From the NCBI RefSeq assembly GCF_018555685.1, contig NZ_JAFLWW010000004.1, forward strand, positions 124,001-188,000: 64,000 nucleotides of DNA. The letters are read 5' to 3'. Below the pieces are notes generated by a model. It made no database searches. It was not told where the DNA came from and saw nothing but the letters and a program-made list of their open reading frames with translations. Position numbers and translations under genes: made by a program. The stretch is from Aminobacter anthyllidis. GTDB taxonomy: Bacteria; Pseudomonadota; Alphaproteobacteria; Rhizobiales; Rhizobiaceae. Shown here piece by piece: positions 35,432 through 43,390 of the stretch (its first letter is position 1; the number at the start of each line of letters is the position of its first letter).

Positions 35432-36135
35432 TTCATCCTCCTCCAAAGATTAAATGAACACGAATACAGGATCCGATCGCTGTTTCGGGCCTGTTTCGAA
35501 ATCGATAGGCGTTCCCTACCTGCCGGAGCCGGCATAGCGCTGACCCGGGGCTTGCGCGGCAGCTATGTCTGTTTTGGGTTCGGGAATTTGCGGCGGGGTT
35601 CTCCTTGTTTGAATGGCCCCAGTTTCCAGCGGATTTTGGGATGAGGGGCGCACCACGAACTCTGTCGCCAGGGTTGCCACTCATCTGGCTATTACGTTGC
35701 GGCAGTTTGTTTTTGCTGTCAAACGATATCGTTGACATTGATGTAAAAAGATTAGCGCTGGTGCATATATGGAGCTGCCGTGGGCTCCTTGTTGCATTTA
35801 GTGTGCGATGGAGAGCGGGTAACTCCGTTGGGGGAGACTGACACCAGGACGGTGCCAATTTTCGCTGTAATTTCAACTGCCATGACAAGTTAAGCGCAGC
35901 TTGCCCGGATCCTGGGAAGTTTGAATTGGCGCGTTTTTGGGGCGGCCACTTTGGACCTCGAACGCCAGGCTGAGCAAAAAAGGTCGTTGACACCGATGTC
36001 AAAGCTACGTAGCGTCAAGGTCGAAAGAGCAATCGCAAGCCCTACCGCCCTCGACATCTGAGGCAGTACTTTGACCTCCTTCAGATATTGAAGCGACGCA
36101 CTGCGTCGAACCTTGCTCGAAGTCAGGAAGCATCA
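35432..36135. promoter_or_regulatory. Long divergent control region between NCS1 and TetR operons with repeated dyads
   Basis: About 700 bases, more AT-rich than the surroundings, with no convincing gene. Two near-identical elements are seen: CGTTGACATTGATGTAAAAA (35730-35749) and CGTTGACACCGATGTCAAAG (35985-36004). The second contains a perfect dyad TTGACA-N4-TGTCAA (35987-36002). In front of the first copy lies TGTCAA (35717-35722) and a CGATATCG palindrome (35724-35731). These are probable operators for the TetR protein encoded at 36136, placed to control both divergent units. One TTGACA could also be a -35 box. Confidence 0.6.
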
Positions 36136-36840
36136 ATGGTATCCGCTGCCCTCATTCATCTTGAAGATCGCGTGAAATCGGTCAAACGGGCCAAGGTCCG
36201 CTTCTACCGCAATCCTGGTGTTCGGGCGGAGTCTCTCCTGGAGGCGGCGCTCGAATGCTTCGCTGAAGAAGACTATGAGAGCGTGACGATCCCGCTTATT
36301 GCCAAAAAGCTGGGTGTTGCCCATTCCCTGATCTACTATTACTTCAAGAACAAGGACTCGCTTTACCAGTCTTCGGTGCTTCATGCGCTCGACCGACTGA
36401 TGACCAATTATGGCGAGGTCGTTGCACGGCATGACAGTCCGGCCGAGTTGCTGAGTGCCTACCTGGATCTCAATGTCGAGATGTCGGAAACGCTACGCAG
36501 CCTCGTGCGCATCATGTTCGTCAATGCCGGGGGCGCCAGCGATGCCGGCCCCAAGTTCATCGATAGCTTCGTCGAGGACTTCTATGAATCGGAAAAGCGA
36601 ATTCTTGCAGATTGCATCCGCCAGGGCGTCGAGATCGGAATGTTTACCTGCCCGGATCCCGAAGAGATGGCGGCATTCATCTCGCGCAACATAGACGGCA
36701 TCTACTTCGGCAGCTTCATGCCGCATGGCGCGCCGATCCCGGCGGCGATGCGTTACCTCAAGGAGGTGACCTGGGGCCTGCTGCATTATGCGGGAGATGC
36801 CAGGACCAAGACTCCGTCCACGACCAAAAGCGGGAGATAG
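36136..36840 (+). CDS. TetR-family transcriptional regulator
   Basis: This 234-residue protein starts MVSAALIHLEDRVKSVKRAK; AGGAAG lies 5 bases before ATG 36136, while an in-frame ATG at 36088 lacks one. The N-terminal HTH shows LLEAALECFAEEDYESVTIP and IAKKLGVAHSLIYYYFKNKD, the classic TetR recognition helix and YYxFxxKxxL end. The C-terminal ligand-binding domain is divergent. It is separated from hypB by only 2 bp, so it is cotranscribed with the Ni-ureohydrolase genes and probably senses their substrate or product. Confidence 0.9.
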   Translation: MVSAALIHLEDRVKSVKRAKVRFYRNPGVRAESLLEAALECFAEEDYESVTIPLIAKKLGVAHSLIYYYFKNKDSLYQSSVLHALDRLMTNYGEVVARHDSPAELLSAYLDLNVEMSETLRSLVRIMFVNAGGASDAGPKFIDSFVEDFYESEKRILADCIRQGVEIGMFTCPDPEEMAAFISRNIDGIYFGSFMPHGAPIPAAMRYLKEVTWGLLHYAGDARTKTPSTTKSGR

Positions 36841-36842
36841 CC

Positions 36843-37829
36843 ATGTGCCAGGTATGCGGCTGCGGGCCTGAGAACATTCGTATCGATGGCAAAGGCGATG
36901 CCGAGCTCGATGGAAGCCATGAGCATCACCATCACCATCACGATGGCCACCACCATCATCATGACGGGCACGACCACGGTCATTCCCATCATCATGGTCA
37001 TGATGGCGATCATCATCACGACAACGATCCCCGCCAAGTCGAAAATCCGCGCCACAGCGACCTGCATTTCGGCAAGGACGCCGCGAAGACCCACGTGCCG
37101 GGCATGAGCCAGAAGCGGTTGGTGCAGATCGAGCAGGAGATCCTAGCCAAGAACGGCATGTTTGCCGACGACGTCCGAGGCGAACTCTGTGGCCATGGCG
37201 TGCTTGGGCTCAATCTGATCGCCAGCCCCGGAGCGGGTAAGACCACCTTGCTGGTCGAAACGCTGCAGCGGTTGAAAGGCACGTTCCCGACCTGGGTGAT
37301 CGAGGGCGATCAGGAAACCTCCAACGACGCCGACCGTATTCGCGCCACCGACACCCAGGCGGTGCAGATCAACACCGGCAAGGGCTGCCACCTGGACGCC
37401 GATATGATCCAGCGCGCGCTTGCATCGCTTTCGCTGCAGCAGGGCGGAGTACTGTTCATCGAAAACGTCGGCAATCTGGCGTGCCCAGCCGGCTTCGATC
37501 TTGGCGAAGCGCACAAGGTGGTCATCTTGTCGGTGACCGAAGGCGACGACAAGCCGGTCAAATATCCGGAGGCGTTCGCCGCGGCCGACCTTCTGGTTAT
37601 CTCGAAGTCGGATCTGGCGCCCTACTGCGATTTCGACATCGAGGCCTGCGTTGCCCGCGCTCGTGAAGTCAACCCGTTGATCGAAACCATCGTGGTTTCG
37701 GCGCGTGACGGCACGGGCATGACGGAATGGCTCGACTGGATTGTCCGCGCCCGCCAACAGCAATTGCAGGACCTCGCGCGAGACCTGCAGACACGGGTCG
37801 AATCCATCCGCAATACATTGCACGCGTGA
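36843..37829 (+). CDS. hypB: HypB-type nickel-insertion GTPase with long His-rich region
   Basis: This 328-residue GTPase begins with the MCQVCGCG high-affinity nickel motif of HypB. A His-rich segment follows (residues 26-59) with 22 His mixed with Asp and Gly, expected to store nickel. The G domain shows P-loop ASPGAGKTT (127-135), GDQETSNDADRI, ENVGNLACP and the base-recognition SKSD. ATG 36843 is 2 bp after the tetR stop. No hydrogenase genes are present; its partners are HypA and the ureohydrolases immediately downstream. This matches dedicated Hyp-like accessory proteins known to load nickel into guanidine-type ureohydrolases. Confidence 0.93.
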   Translation: MCQVCGCGPENIRIDGKGDAELDGSHEHHHHHHDGHHHHHDGHDHGHSHHHGHDGDHHHDNDPRQVENPRHSDLHFGKDAAKTHVPGMSQKRLVQIEQEILAKNGMFADDVRGELCGHGVLGLNLIASPGAGKTTLLVETLQRLKGTFPTWVIEGDQETSNDADRIRATDTQAVQINTGKGCHLDADMIQRALASLSLQQGGVLFIENVGNLACPAGFDLGEAHKVVILSVTEGDDKPVKYPEAFAAADLLVISKSDLAPYCDFDIEACVARAREVNPLIETIVVSARDGTGMTEWLDWIVRARQQQLQDLARDLQTRVESIRNTLHA

Positions 37830-37839
37830 GGTTGGCGTC

Positions 37840-38229
37840 ATGCACGAACTCACTATCGCCTCAAGCATGATTGATCTCGCCAGCGATCACGCATCGCGCA
37901 ACGGCAGCGCGCGGGTCACCGGAATGCATGTGCGCCTTGGCGTCATGTGCGGCATTGCCCGCTCGCTCTATTTCTGCTTCGGCCCGGCGACGCGCGGCAC
38001 GCTTTGCGAAGGCGCCAAGCTGCACATCGAAGAGGTGCCGCTGACAATATTCTGCGAGCACTGCGCCGAGGCGCGCTCGCCGATCTCTCTTTCCAATCTT
38101 CGCTGCCCCGACTGCGGGAGGCCTTCACGCAAGGTGCTGTCCGGGCGCGAGATGGAACTGACCCATATCGAGCTTGAGGAAAAAGCTCCACATCCGGCGT
38201 TGGCCCCGGTTGGGCAAACACTTCAGTAG
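37840..38229 (+). CDS. hypA: HypA-type nickel metallochaperone
   Basis: This 129-residue protein starts with the nickel-binding MHE motif (MHELTIASSMIDLASDHA) and has the structural zinc site CEHC...CPDC (about residues 71-96). ATG 37840 lies 10 bp after hypB. HypA hands nickel to the target enzyme together with HypB; here the target should be the adjacent ureohydrolase, since no hydrogenase or urease is encoded in the window. The C-terminal 20 residues (LEEKAPHPALAPVG) are a variable tail. Confidence 0.93.
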   Translation: MHELTIASSMIDLASDHASRNGSARVTGMHVRLGVMCGIARSLYFCFGPATRGTLCEGAKLHIEEVPLTIFCEHCAEARSPISLSNLRCPDCGRPSRKVLSGREMELTHIELEEKAPHPALAPVGQTLQ

Positions 38230-38255
38230 TTACATCTGTTGGGAGGAACAGCAGC

Positions 38256-39329
38256 ATGCTTGATCGAAAAGCAGACATAGCCAAGTGGCAGTTCACGCCA
38301 CATCAACATCGTGGCCCTGCCGAGCAATTCGGCGAGAACGACCATATCTATTCCCCGAAACTGCACAACGGCTCGTTCAAATCCCGGGGTCTCGCGACCT
38401 TCATGGGCGCGCCCTATTGCCCGCCGGACCGCCACAAGATCCGGGAAATGGGCGCGAAGATCTGCTTTCTGGCCGTGCCTTGGGACCAGGGCCAGATCGT
38501 GCGCGCCGGTGCTTCGCAGGGTGCTTCAGGTCTGCGTGAGGCAACGACGCAGTACTTCCCCTACATGTTCGAATACGACGTCGACCTGCTGAGCTATTTC
38601 CGCATCGTCGACTGCGGCGATGTACCGACAGTGCCCGGCAACAACATCAAGTCGCAGGAATACACCACCGACTACGTCACCGAATGCCTCGAAGGTGGCG
38701 CCAAGGTGATCCTGTTCGGCGGCGATCACTCTCTGCCGATCCCTGGCGCCAAGGCGCTGTCGCGCTTCACCGGCGCCGGCAAGATGGGTTACCTGCACGT
38801 CGACAGCCATCTCGACGCCGGACCCGATTGGGCCGGCAATCTGATCACCAACTGCTCCGGCGCGCCGCGCGCTCTCGACCTGCCCAACTGCAATGCCAGA
38901 AACATGGCGCATATGGGCTCGCGCAACGGCCTCAATCCCAAGGACTGGTGGGACTTCTACGTCGACAACGAGATCCGCGTCGTCACCATGCCCGAGATGA
39001 TCGAGCGCGGGCTGGAGGTGTGCGCCAACGAGATTTTCGAACGGGTGAAGAAGGACGCCGACACACTCTACTTCACCTGGGATACGGACTCGATCGACAT
39101 GAGCTGCATGCCCGGCTCGACTTCGCCGGAATGCTACGGCCTGAAGGGGCGCGAAGCGATCCAGTTCGCGCGGATCGCCGGCCGACACGGCTGCGACATT
39201 CTCGATGTCGTCGAGCTCTGCCCTTACTTCGACTCGAGCCAGATCAGCGCCAAGATGACGGTCAACATGATCTACCACTATCTCGGCTCGCGAGCCCAGA
39301 CGCTGCGTCAGCAGGGCAAGCAACCGTAA
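38256..39329 (+). CDS. Ni-dependent ureohydrolase, catalytic (alpha) subunit; substituted-guanidine or biguanide hydrolase type
   Basis: This 357-residue member of the arginase/agmatinase family keeps all six metal ligands: His158 (FGGDHSL), Asp183, His185 and Asp187 (HVDSHLDAG), Asp276 and Asp278 (TWDTDSIDMSCMPG). An N-terminal extension (about 1-45) precedes RGLATFMGAPYCP, as in the guanidine-hydrolase branch rather than classical agmatinase. GGGAGGAAC precedes ATG 38256. Linkage to hypBA and a HupE permease argues for nickel instead of manganese. A second, ligand-poor paralogue follows, the arrangement known for metformin hydrolase and the related dimethylguanidine hydrolase. Products would be dimethylamine plus urea or guanylurea. 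Which substrate it uses cannot be decided from sequence alone. Confidence 0.85.
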   Translation: MLDRKADIAKWQFTPHQHRGPAEQFGENDHIYSPKLHNGSFKSRGLATFMGAPYCPPDRHKIREMGAKICFLAVPWDQGQIVRAGASQGASGLREATTQYFPYMFEYDVDLLSYFRIVDCGDVPTVPGNNIKSQEYTTDYVTECLEGGAKVILFGGDHSLPIPGAKALSRFTGAGKMGYLHVDSHLDAGPDWAGNLITNCSGAPRALDLPNCNARNMAHMGSRNGLNPKDWWDFYVDNEIRVVTMPEMIERGLEVCANEIFERVKKDADTLYFTWDTDSIDMSCMPGSTSPECYGLKGREAIQFARIAGRHGCDILDVVELCPYFDSSQISAKMTVNMIYHYLGSRAQTLRQQGKQP

Positions 39330-39354
39330 GAATTCTCAGGGAGGAGATACAGTC

Positions 39355-40401
39355 ATGAACCCAGCAAAATCCTACGCCCACCTGTTCTCGCCACTAGGCG
39401 GCGACGCTGGTGACAACTACCGCGCACCTGGCCTGATCACGTTCCTGCGTTCGGCCCACGTGCCGCTGAACGCCGAAGCGCTCAAGGCCTGCGGCGCCAA
39501 ATATGCCTTCGTCGGCGTGCCCTTCGATGAGGGCAATGTCGGCAAGCCCGGATCGGAGGACGGACCGCGCGAATTCCGCCTCGTCTCGCAGGAGTACTTC
39601 TCCTATTGGTTCGAATACAATGTCGACCTGCACGGCGCGGCTGTCGATTGCGGCGACGTTTCGATGCCGAAGGTCAGCCCGGAGGTGGCGCACGAGCGCA
39701 TCTATCGTGCGGTCCGCGAAGTGCTGAAATCCGGCCTCACGCCGATCATCTGCGGTGGCGACCGCTCGATCTCGATCGCCGCGGCGCGCGCGCTTTCAGA
39801 CCATATCGGCGCAAACAAAAAGATGGGCTACATGCATTTCAGCGCCCAGCTCGACATGGCCGACAGCTGGGCCGGCGAGCGCAATCTCGCCCCTTGCGCC
39901 ATGGCCCGCATCACAGAGCTGCCCAACCTCGATATCAAGAATGTCGCGCATCTGGGTGCTCGCAATGCTATGAACCCGAAGGACCATATCGACCTGTCGA
40001 AGGAGAGGGGGCTTCAGTTCGACTCGATGTTCGATCTGTTTGACGGGGGCATCTACCCGTTGGTCGAGCGCTCGATCGAGCGGGTCTGGGGCGATACCGA
40101 CGCGCAGTATCTCAGCTTCAATTTCAACGTCATGGATTCGTCGGCAGCACCCGGCGTCACCTCGACGGAACCAGGCGGCATCGAGTCGCGGGAGATGATG
40201 CGCATCGCCGACATGATCGCCAAGCGAGGCAGTGTCAGCGTCATCGATCTCACCGAGCTTTGCCCGATCTTCGACATCAGCGGCACGGCGGCGCGGCTCG
40301 CAGCCTGCGTCATCATGCGGTTGATGGCGTCGTTGGCGGCACAAAATGGCGACGTGATCGACGCCAACCTGCGCCGCACCGACCTGGTCGCCGCTGAGTA
40401 A
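39355..40401 (+). CDS. Ureohydrolase-family non-catalytic (beta) subunit
   Basis: This 348-residue paralogue of the preceding gene has lost five of six metal ligands: Arg137 replaces the His (GGDRSI), Ser163 and Gln165 replace Asp and His (HFSAQLDMAD; Asp167 remains), Asn256 and Asn258 replace the last Asp pair (FNFNVMDS). The fold is otherwise well kept (GLITFLRSAHVPL; PIICGGDRSISIAAARAL; LCPIFDISGTAARLAA), so it is a maintained structural partner, not a decaying copy. In metformin hydrolase a comparable beta subunit completes an alpha4beta2 hexamer. It is preceded by AGGGAGGAG and lies 25 bp after the alpha gene. Confidence 0.87.
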   Translation: MNPAKSYAHLFSPLGGDAGDNYRAPGLITFLRSAHVPLNAEALKACGAKYAFVGVPFDEGNVGKPGSEDGPREFRLVSQEYFSYWFEYNVDLHGAAVDCGDVSMPKVSPEVAHERIYRAVREVLKSGLTPIICGGDRSISIAAARALSDHIGANKKMGYMHFSAQLDMADSWAGERNLAPCAMARITELPNLDIKNVAHLGARNAMNPKDHIDLSKERGLQFDSMFDLFDGGIYPLVERSIERVWGDTDAQYLSFNFNVMDSSAAPGVTSTEPGGIESREMMRIADMIAKRGSVSVIDLTELCPIFDISGTAARLAACVIMRLMASLAAQNGDVIDANLRRTDLVAAE

Positions 40402-40448
40402 CAGACAAACACTTGGACAAGGCCGGCTGCGGCCGGCCACAGGAGTTG

Positions 40449-41069
40449 ATGGTGAACACGATAACGAACACGAAGAAGATGACGCAGTTCGCTGCAGCGG
40501 TTGCTGTTGCCTATGTCGCGTCGACGATGCCGAGCTACGCGCATTTTCTGCCCGAAGCCGGCGGCCTTGGAGCGGGTCTATCTCACCCGCTCTCCGGGCT
40601 CGACCATATCCTTGCCATGGCCGGAGTCGGCATCTGGGCCGGGCAGAATGCCGACAACGAGCCGGTGTTCCGTTGGCTGCCGCTGGGCTTCGTCATCGGC
40701 ATGATCGCCGGCGCGGTGTTTGGCATGACCGGGCTGTCGCTTCCCTTCGTCGAACTTGGCATTGCCGGATCGGTCGTTCTTCTTGGAGCAATCGTTGCAC
40801 TGGGCAGCCGAGTGCCGTTCGGCGCGGCCTTTGCGATGACCGTTGTCTTTGGCGGCCTGCATGGCTTTGCCCATGGTCAGGAATTGCCAATCGCCAGCAA
40901 TGCCTTCCTCTACGGGCTGGGCTTTGTCGCTTCGACCGTGGTCCTGCATGCGATGGGCTTTTCGTTGGCAACCTTCGTTGCGCGCCTGTCCTGGCGCACA
41001 GCGCTCAAGGTGGGCGGCGGCGGCATCGCCGCAGCGGGCGTTGCCCTGGCCGCCGGCCTGGCTGGCTGA
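40449..41069 (+). CDS. hupE: HupE/UreJ-family nickel permease
   Basis: This 206-residue membrane protein starts at ATG 40449 after CAGGAG. It has a signal-like first helix ending at SYAHFLPEAGG, then the family motif HPLSGLDHILAMAGVG with His and Asp, FGGLHGFAHGQE with further His, and six hydrophobic helices. HupE/UreJ proteins carry nickel into the cell and are usually found with hydrogenase or urease genes. Its presence here supports nickel as the cofactor of the ureohydrolase pair. Confidence 0.9.
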   Translation: MVNTITNTKKMTQFAAAVAVAYVASTMPSYAHFLPEAGGLGAGLSHPLSGLDHILAMAGVGIWAGQNADNEPVFRWLPLGFVIGMIAGAVFGMTGLSLPFVELGIAGSVVLLGAIVALGSRVPFGAAFAMTVVFGGLHGFAHGQELPIASNAFLYGLGFVASTVVLHAMGFSLATFVARLSWRTALKVGGGGIAAAGVALAAGLAG

Positions 41070-41273
41070 TCAGTTGAACCAGGTGATCGGCGGAGCCGGC
41101 GCGGCCGCGCTCCGCCTGGCCTGAGCGTTGGAGGGCGCTCAGGCCCATCGCCTCCACAAAAAATCCTGAAATTCTGTCGCTGGCCATACTCATGTGGAGC
41201 GACGAACGAAAGTTCTGGCGCATGTCTGCCGCGCCGGCACGAAATCTGTTTGCCAAAATTACCGGAGGATACA
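41070..41273 (+). other. Intercistronic region with two GC-rich hairpins
   Basis: Between hupE and the gcvT-like gene are two stems. The first is GGCGGAGC / GCTCCGCC (about 41089-41116). The second is GGCCTGAGCG (41118-41127) and its complement (41136-41145) with an 8-nt loop. No T-run follows, so partial termination or RNA processing is more likely than full termination. The gcvT-like gene has its own strong CGGAGGA site (41264-41270). Confidence 0.5.
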
Positions 41274-42407
41274 ATGACTTTGAGCTGGCGCTTTACCGCC
41301 CTCGGCGACCGCCATCGCGCGCTGGGTTCCAATCTCGAGGATTGGAGCGGCATGGGCACCGCGTGGACTTACGATGCCGACCCGTTCGACCAGCATGTTG
41401 CGATCCGCACCAAGGCCGGCCTTATGGACGTTTCGGGCTTGCGCAAGATGCACCTGATTGGACCGCATGCGATCGCGGTTCTTGAGTATGTCACGACGCG
41501 CAGCGTCGCAAAGATTCAGCCGGGTCGTTCGGTCTATGCCGCCATGCTCAACGAGCGCGGCCATCTGATCGACGATTGCGTGATCTACCGCAACGGCCCC
41601 AACTCATGGATGCTGGTCTCCGGCACCGGCACCGCGCATGAAGAGATCATCAAGCAGGCGGCGGGCCGCAACTGCGCCGTGCTGTTCGACGACGACCTGC
41701 ACGATCTTTCGCTGCAGGGGCCGGTGGCGGTCGATTTCCTTGCCAAGCACGTGCCAGGCATTCGCGAACTCAACTATTTCCACCACGTTCACACCACGCT
41801 GTTTGGTGCTCCGGTGACCATTTCGCGGACCGGCTACACCGGCGAGCGCGGCTACGAGATCTTCGTACGCGGCCAGGATGCACGCCTTGTCTGGGACACC
41901 ATCTTGTCCGAGGGCAAGGAGATGGGCATCATTCCGTGCTGCTTCAGCACGCTCGACCTGCTGCGCGTCGAGAGCTATCTGCTGTTTTTCCCCTACGACA
42001 ACTCGCAGATGTACCCGCTTCCCGGTCAACCGGCCGGCGACAGCCTGTGGGAACTCGGCCTCGACTTCACCGTTTCGCCTGGCAAGACCGGCTTCCGCGG
42101 TGCCGAGGAACATTACCGCCAGAAGGGCAACGAGCGCTTCAAGATCTTCGGCATGCTGATCGAAGGCGACAAGATGGCCGATCTCGGCGACGAGGTCTGG
42201 GCCGATGGAAAGAAGGTCGGCGTCATCACCTGCCCATCCTATTCGAAGCTGACCAAGCGTTCGATGGCGATTGCCCGTCTCGACGTGCCCTACGCCAGGC
42301 AGGGCGTGAAGCTCGAGGTGCGCGGCAAGTCGCTCAATGCCAGTGCCATCGCCCACACGCTGACCTTCGACGATCCGGAAAAGAAAAAGCGTACCGCAAA
42401 GGGCTGA
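41274..42407 (+). CDS. GcvT-like tetrahydrofolate-dependent aminomethyltransferase family protein
   Basis: This 377-residue protein starts MTLSWRFTALGDRHRALGSN after CGGAGGATACA. It has the GcvT folate domain, including VAIRTKAGLMDVSGLRKMHL, MLNERGHLIDDCVIYR (Asp pair at the folate site), SRTGYTGERGYEIFV, and the C-terminal barrel (VGVITCPSYSKLTKRSMAIA). Family members move one-carbon groups to tetrahydrofolate (glycine cleavage T protein, DmdA, dimethylglycine oxidase tail). No glycine-cleavage P, H or L genes are nearby, so it is not the housekeeping GcvT. At the end of a ureohydrolase operon it may handle a methylated amine or methylated guanidine product; this is inference. Confidence 0.82.
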   Translation: MTLSWRFTALGDRHRALGSNLEDWSGMGTAWTYDADPFDQHVAIRTKAGLMDVSGLRKMHLIGPHAIAVLEYVTTRSVAKIQPGRSVYAAMLNERGHLIDDCVIYRNGPNSWMLVSGTGTAHEEIIKQAAGRNCAVLFDDDLHDLSLQGPVAVDFLAKHVPGIRELNYFHHVHTTLFGAPVTISRTGYTGERGYEIFVRGQDARLVWDTILSEGKEMGIIPCCFSTLDLLRVESYLLFFPYDNSQMYPLPGQPAGDSLWELGLDFTVSPGKTGFRGAEEHYRQKGNERFKIFGMLIEGDKMADLGDEVWADGKKVGVITCPSYSKLTKRSMAIARLDVPYARQGVKLEVRGKSLNASAIAHTLTFDDPEKKKRTAKG

Positions 42408-42736
42408 GACGCACGGGTGATGCTTTGATCGCTGCGCTGCTCGATCGCCCGGTCGATTGTGGCGCAGTGTGATAGCGAAGCGGGCACTTCGACTTCGAAG
42501 CGCCCGCTTCGGGAATGGATAGGCCAGGTCCAAGTTGGGACCTCAGGCTTGGTCGTCTCCGCGACTGGTTTTCAACCGAGCCAGATCAAATAACATGCTG
42601 GCTGAAATCCGCTGCTCAGCGCTATTACGCCTGATGGCCCATCAGCCGCTTGGCGTAGCCGGGTATCTCAAGCACTGTGGAGCACCCAGTGGCGCATGAC
42701 GCCATTGCGGAAAGCCATGACGCCGCCGGCGACGAC
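42408..42736. other. Gap between convergent operons with a strong hairpin
   Basis: No complete gene. A perfect 10-bp stem CGAAGCGGGC (42476-42485) and complement (42502-42511), with an inner CTTCG/CGAAG pairing, lies 68 bp after the gcvT-like stop. It is a likely terminator region although no T-run follows. The remaining bases up to the permease stop at 42737 show short minus-strand coding-like scraps but nothing supportable. Confidence 0.5.
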
Positions 42737-43390
42737 CTAGCGTCGATGGAGGCGCTGGCGGGATTCGTAGAGATATTGCAGGCAGATGATAACTGCGGCG
42801 ATCAGCAGATAAAAAACCGACACGACCAGCAGCACTTCGATTGCCTTGTAGGTCTCGGCGATGATCGTGGTCGATGCTGCGGTCAGCTCGTCGATGGCGA
42901 CCAGGCTGGCCAACGAACTGCCCTTGACCATCTGGATGGCGTTGGAAAACAGCGACGGTGCGGCGAGCCGATAAGCCTGTGGGGTCATCACCTTCCAGTA
43001 GATGGCGAAGGGTTTCAGCCCGAGCGCCTTGGCCGCGTCGAGCTGGCCCGCGGGCACGCTTTCGAAGCCGGAGCGCAGGAATTCGAGATTGTAGGCGGTC
43101 GAAGCGAATATCAGGCCGATCAGCGCAGAGGGCACCGGCTCGAGATAGATGCCGAGCCGGGGCAGCCCGTAATAGAGTGCAAACAGCAATGCCAGCACGG
43201 GTGCAGCGCGAGCGAAGAAGCTGTAGGCGATGATCAAGCGCCGGAAGACGCCATCCGGCCGCTGCATGTAGATGGCGAGCGGCAACGCAAGAAGGTTCGA
43301 CACGACAATGACAATCACGGAGATCAGCAGCGTCATGCCGAGCCCGTTGAGCAGCATGTGCTGGTAGCTGGGGTCGAGAAGGATGCTCAT
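42737..43390 (-). CDS. Polar amino-acid-type ABC transporter permease (second)
   Basis: This 217-residue permease starts MSILLDPSYQHMLLNGLGMT at 43390 and overlaps the preceding permease by 4 bp. It has the His/Glu/Arg-opine-type core: five hydrophobic helices, the RSGFESVPAGQLDAAKALGL EAA loop and IYWKVMTPQAYRLAAPSLFS. A long upstream extension of the frame to 44137 is a shadow of the neighbouring permease. It pairs with the protein at 43387. No ATPase gene is linked, so the ATPase must be supplied from another locus. Confidence 0.9.
   Translation of the reverse strand: MSILLDPSYQHMLLNGLGMTLLISVIVIVVSNLLALPLAIYMQRPDGVFRRLIIAYSFFARAAPVLALLFALYYGLPRLGIYLEPVPSALIGLIFASTAYNLEFLRSGFESVPAGQLDAAKALGLKPFAIYWKVMTPQAYRLAAPSLFSNAIQMVKGSSLASLVAIDELTAASTTIIAETYKAIEVLLVVSVFYLLIAAVIICLQYLYESRQRLHRR

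Noticed and set aside
35433-36002. 189-codon open frame on the minus strand between the NCS1 unit and tetR
   Set aside because: Low-complexity, Ser/Pro/Arg-rich translation with no domain-like pattern, no ribosome site, and it covers the operator-like repeats.
36921-37024. His-codon-rich repeat as a DNA repeat or tag artefact
   Set aside because: It is in frame inside hypB with mixed CAC/CAT codons and interspersed Asp and Gly, typical of natural HypB nickel-storage regions.
42625-42675. Short minus-strand coding-like scrap (VLEIPGYAKRLMGHQA then stop)
   Set aside because: Looks like a real protein C-terminus but has no upstream open frame long enough to support a gene; could be a remnant, not annotated.
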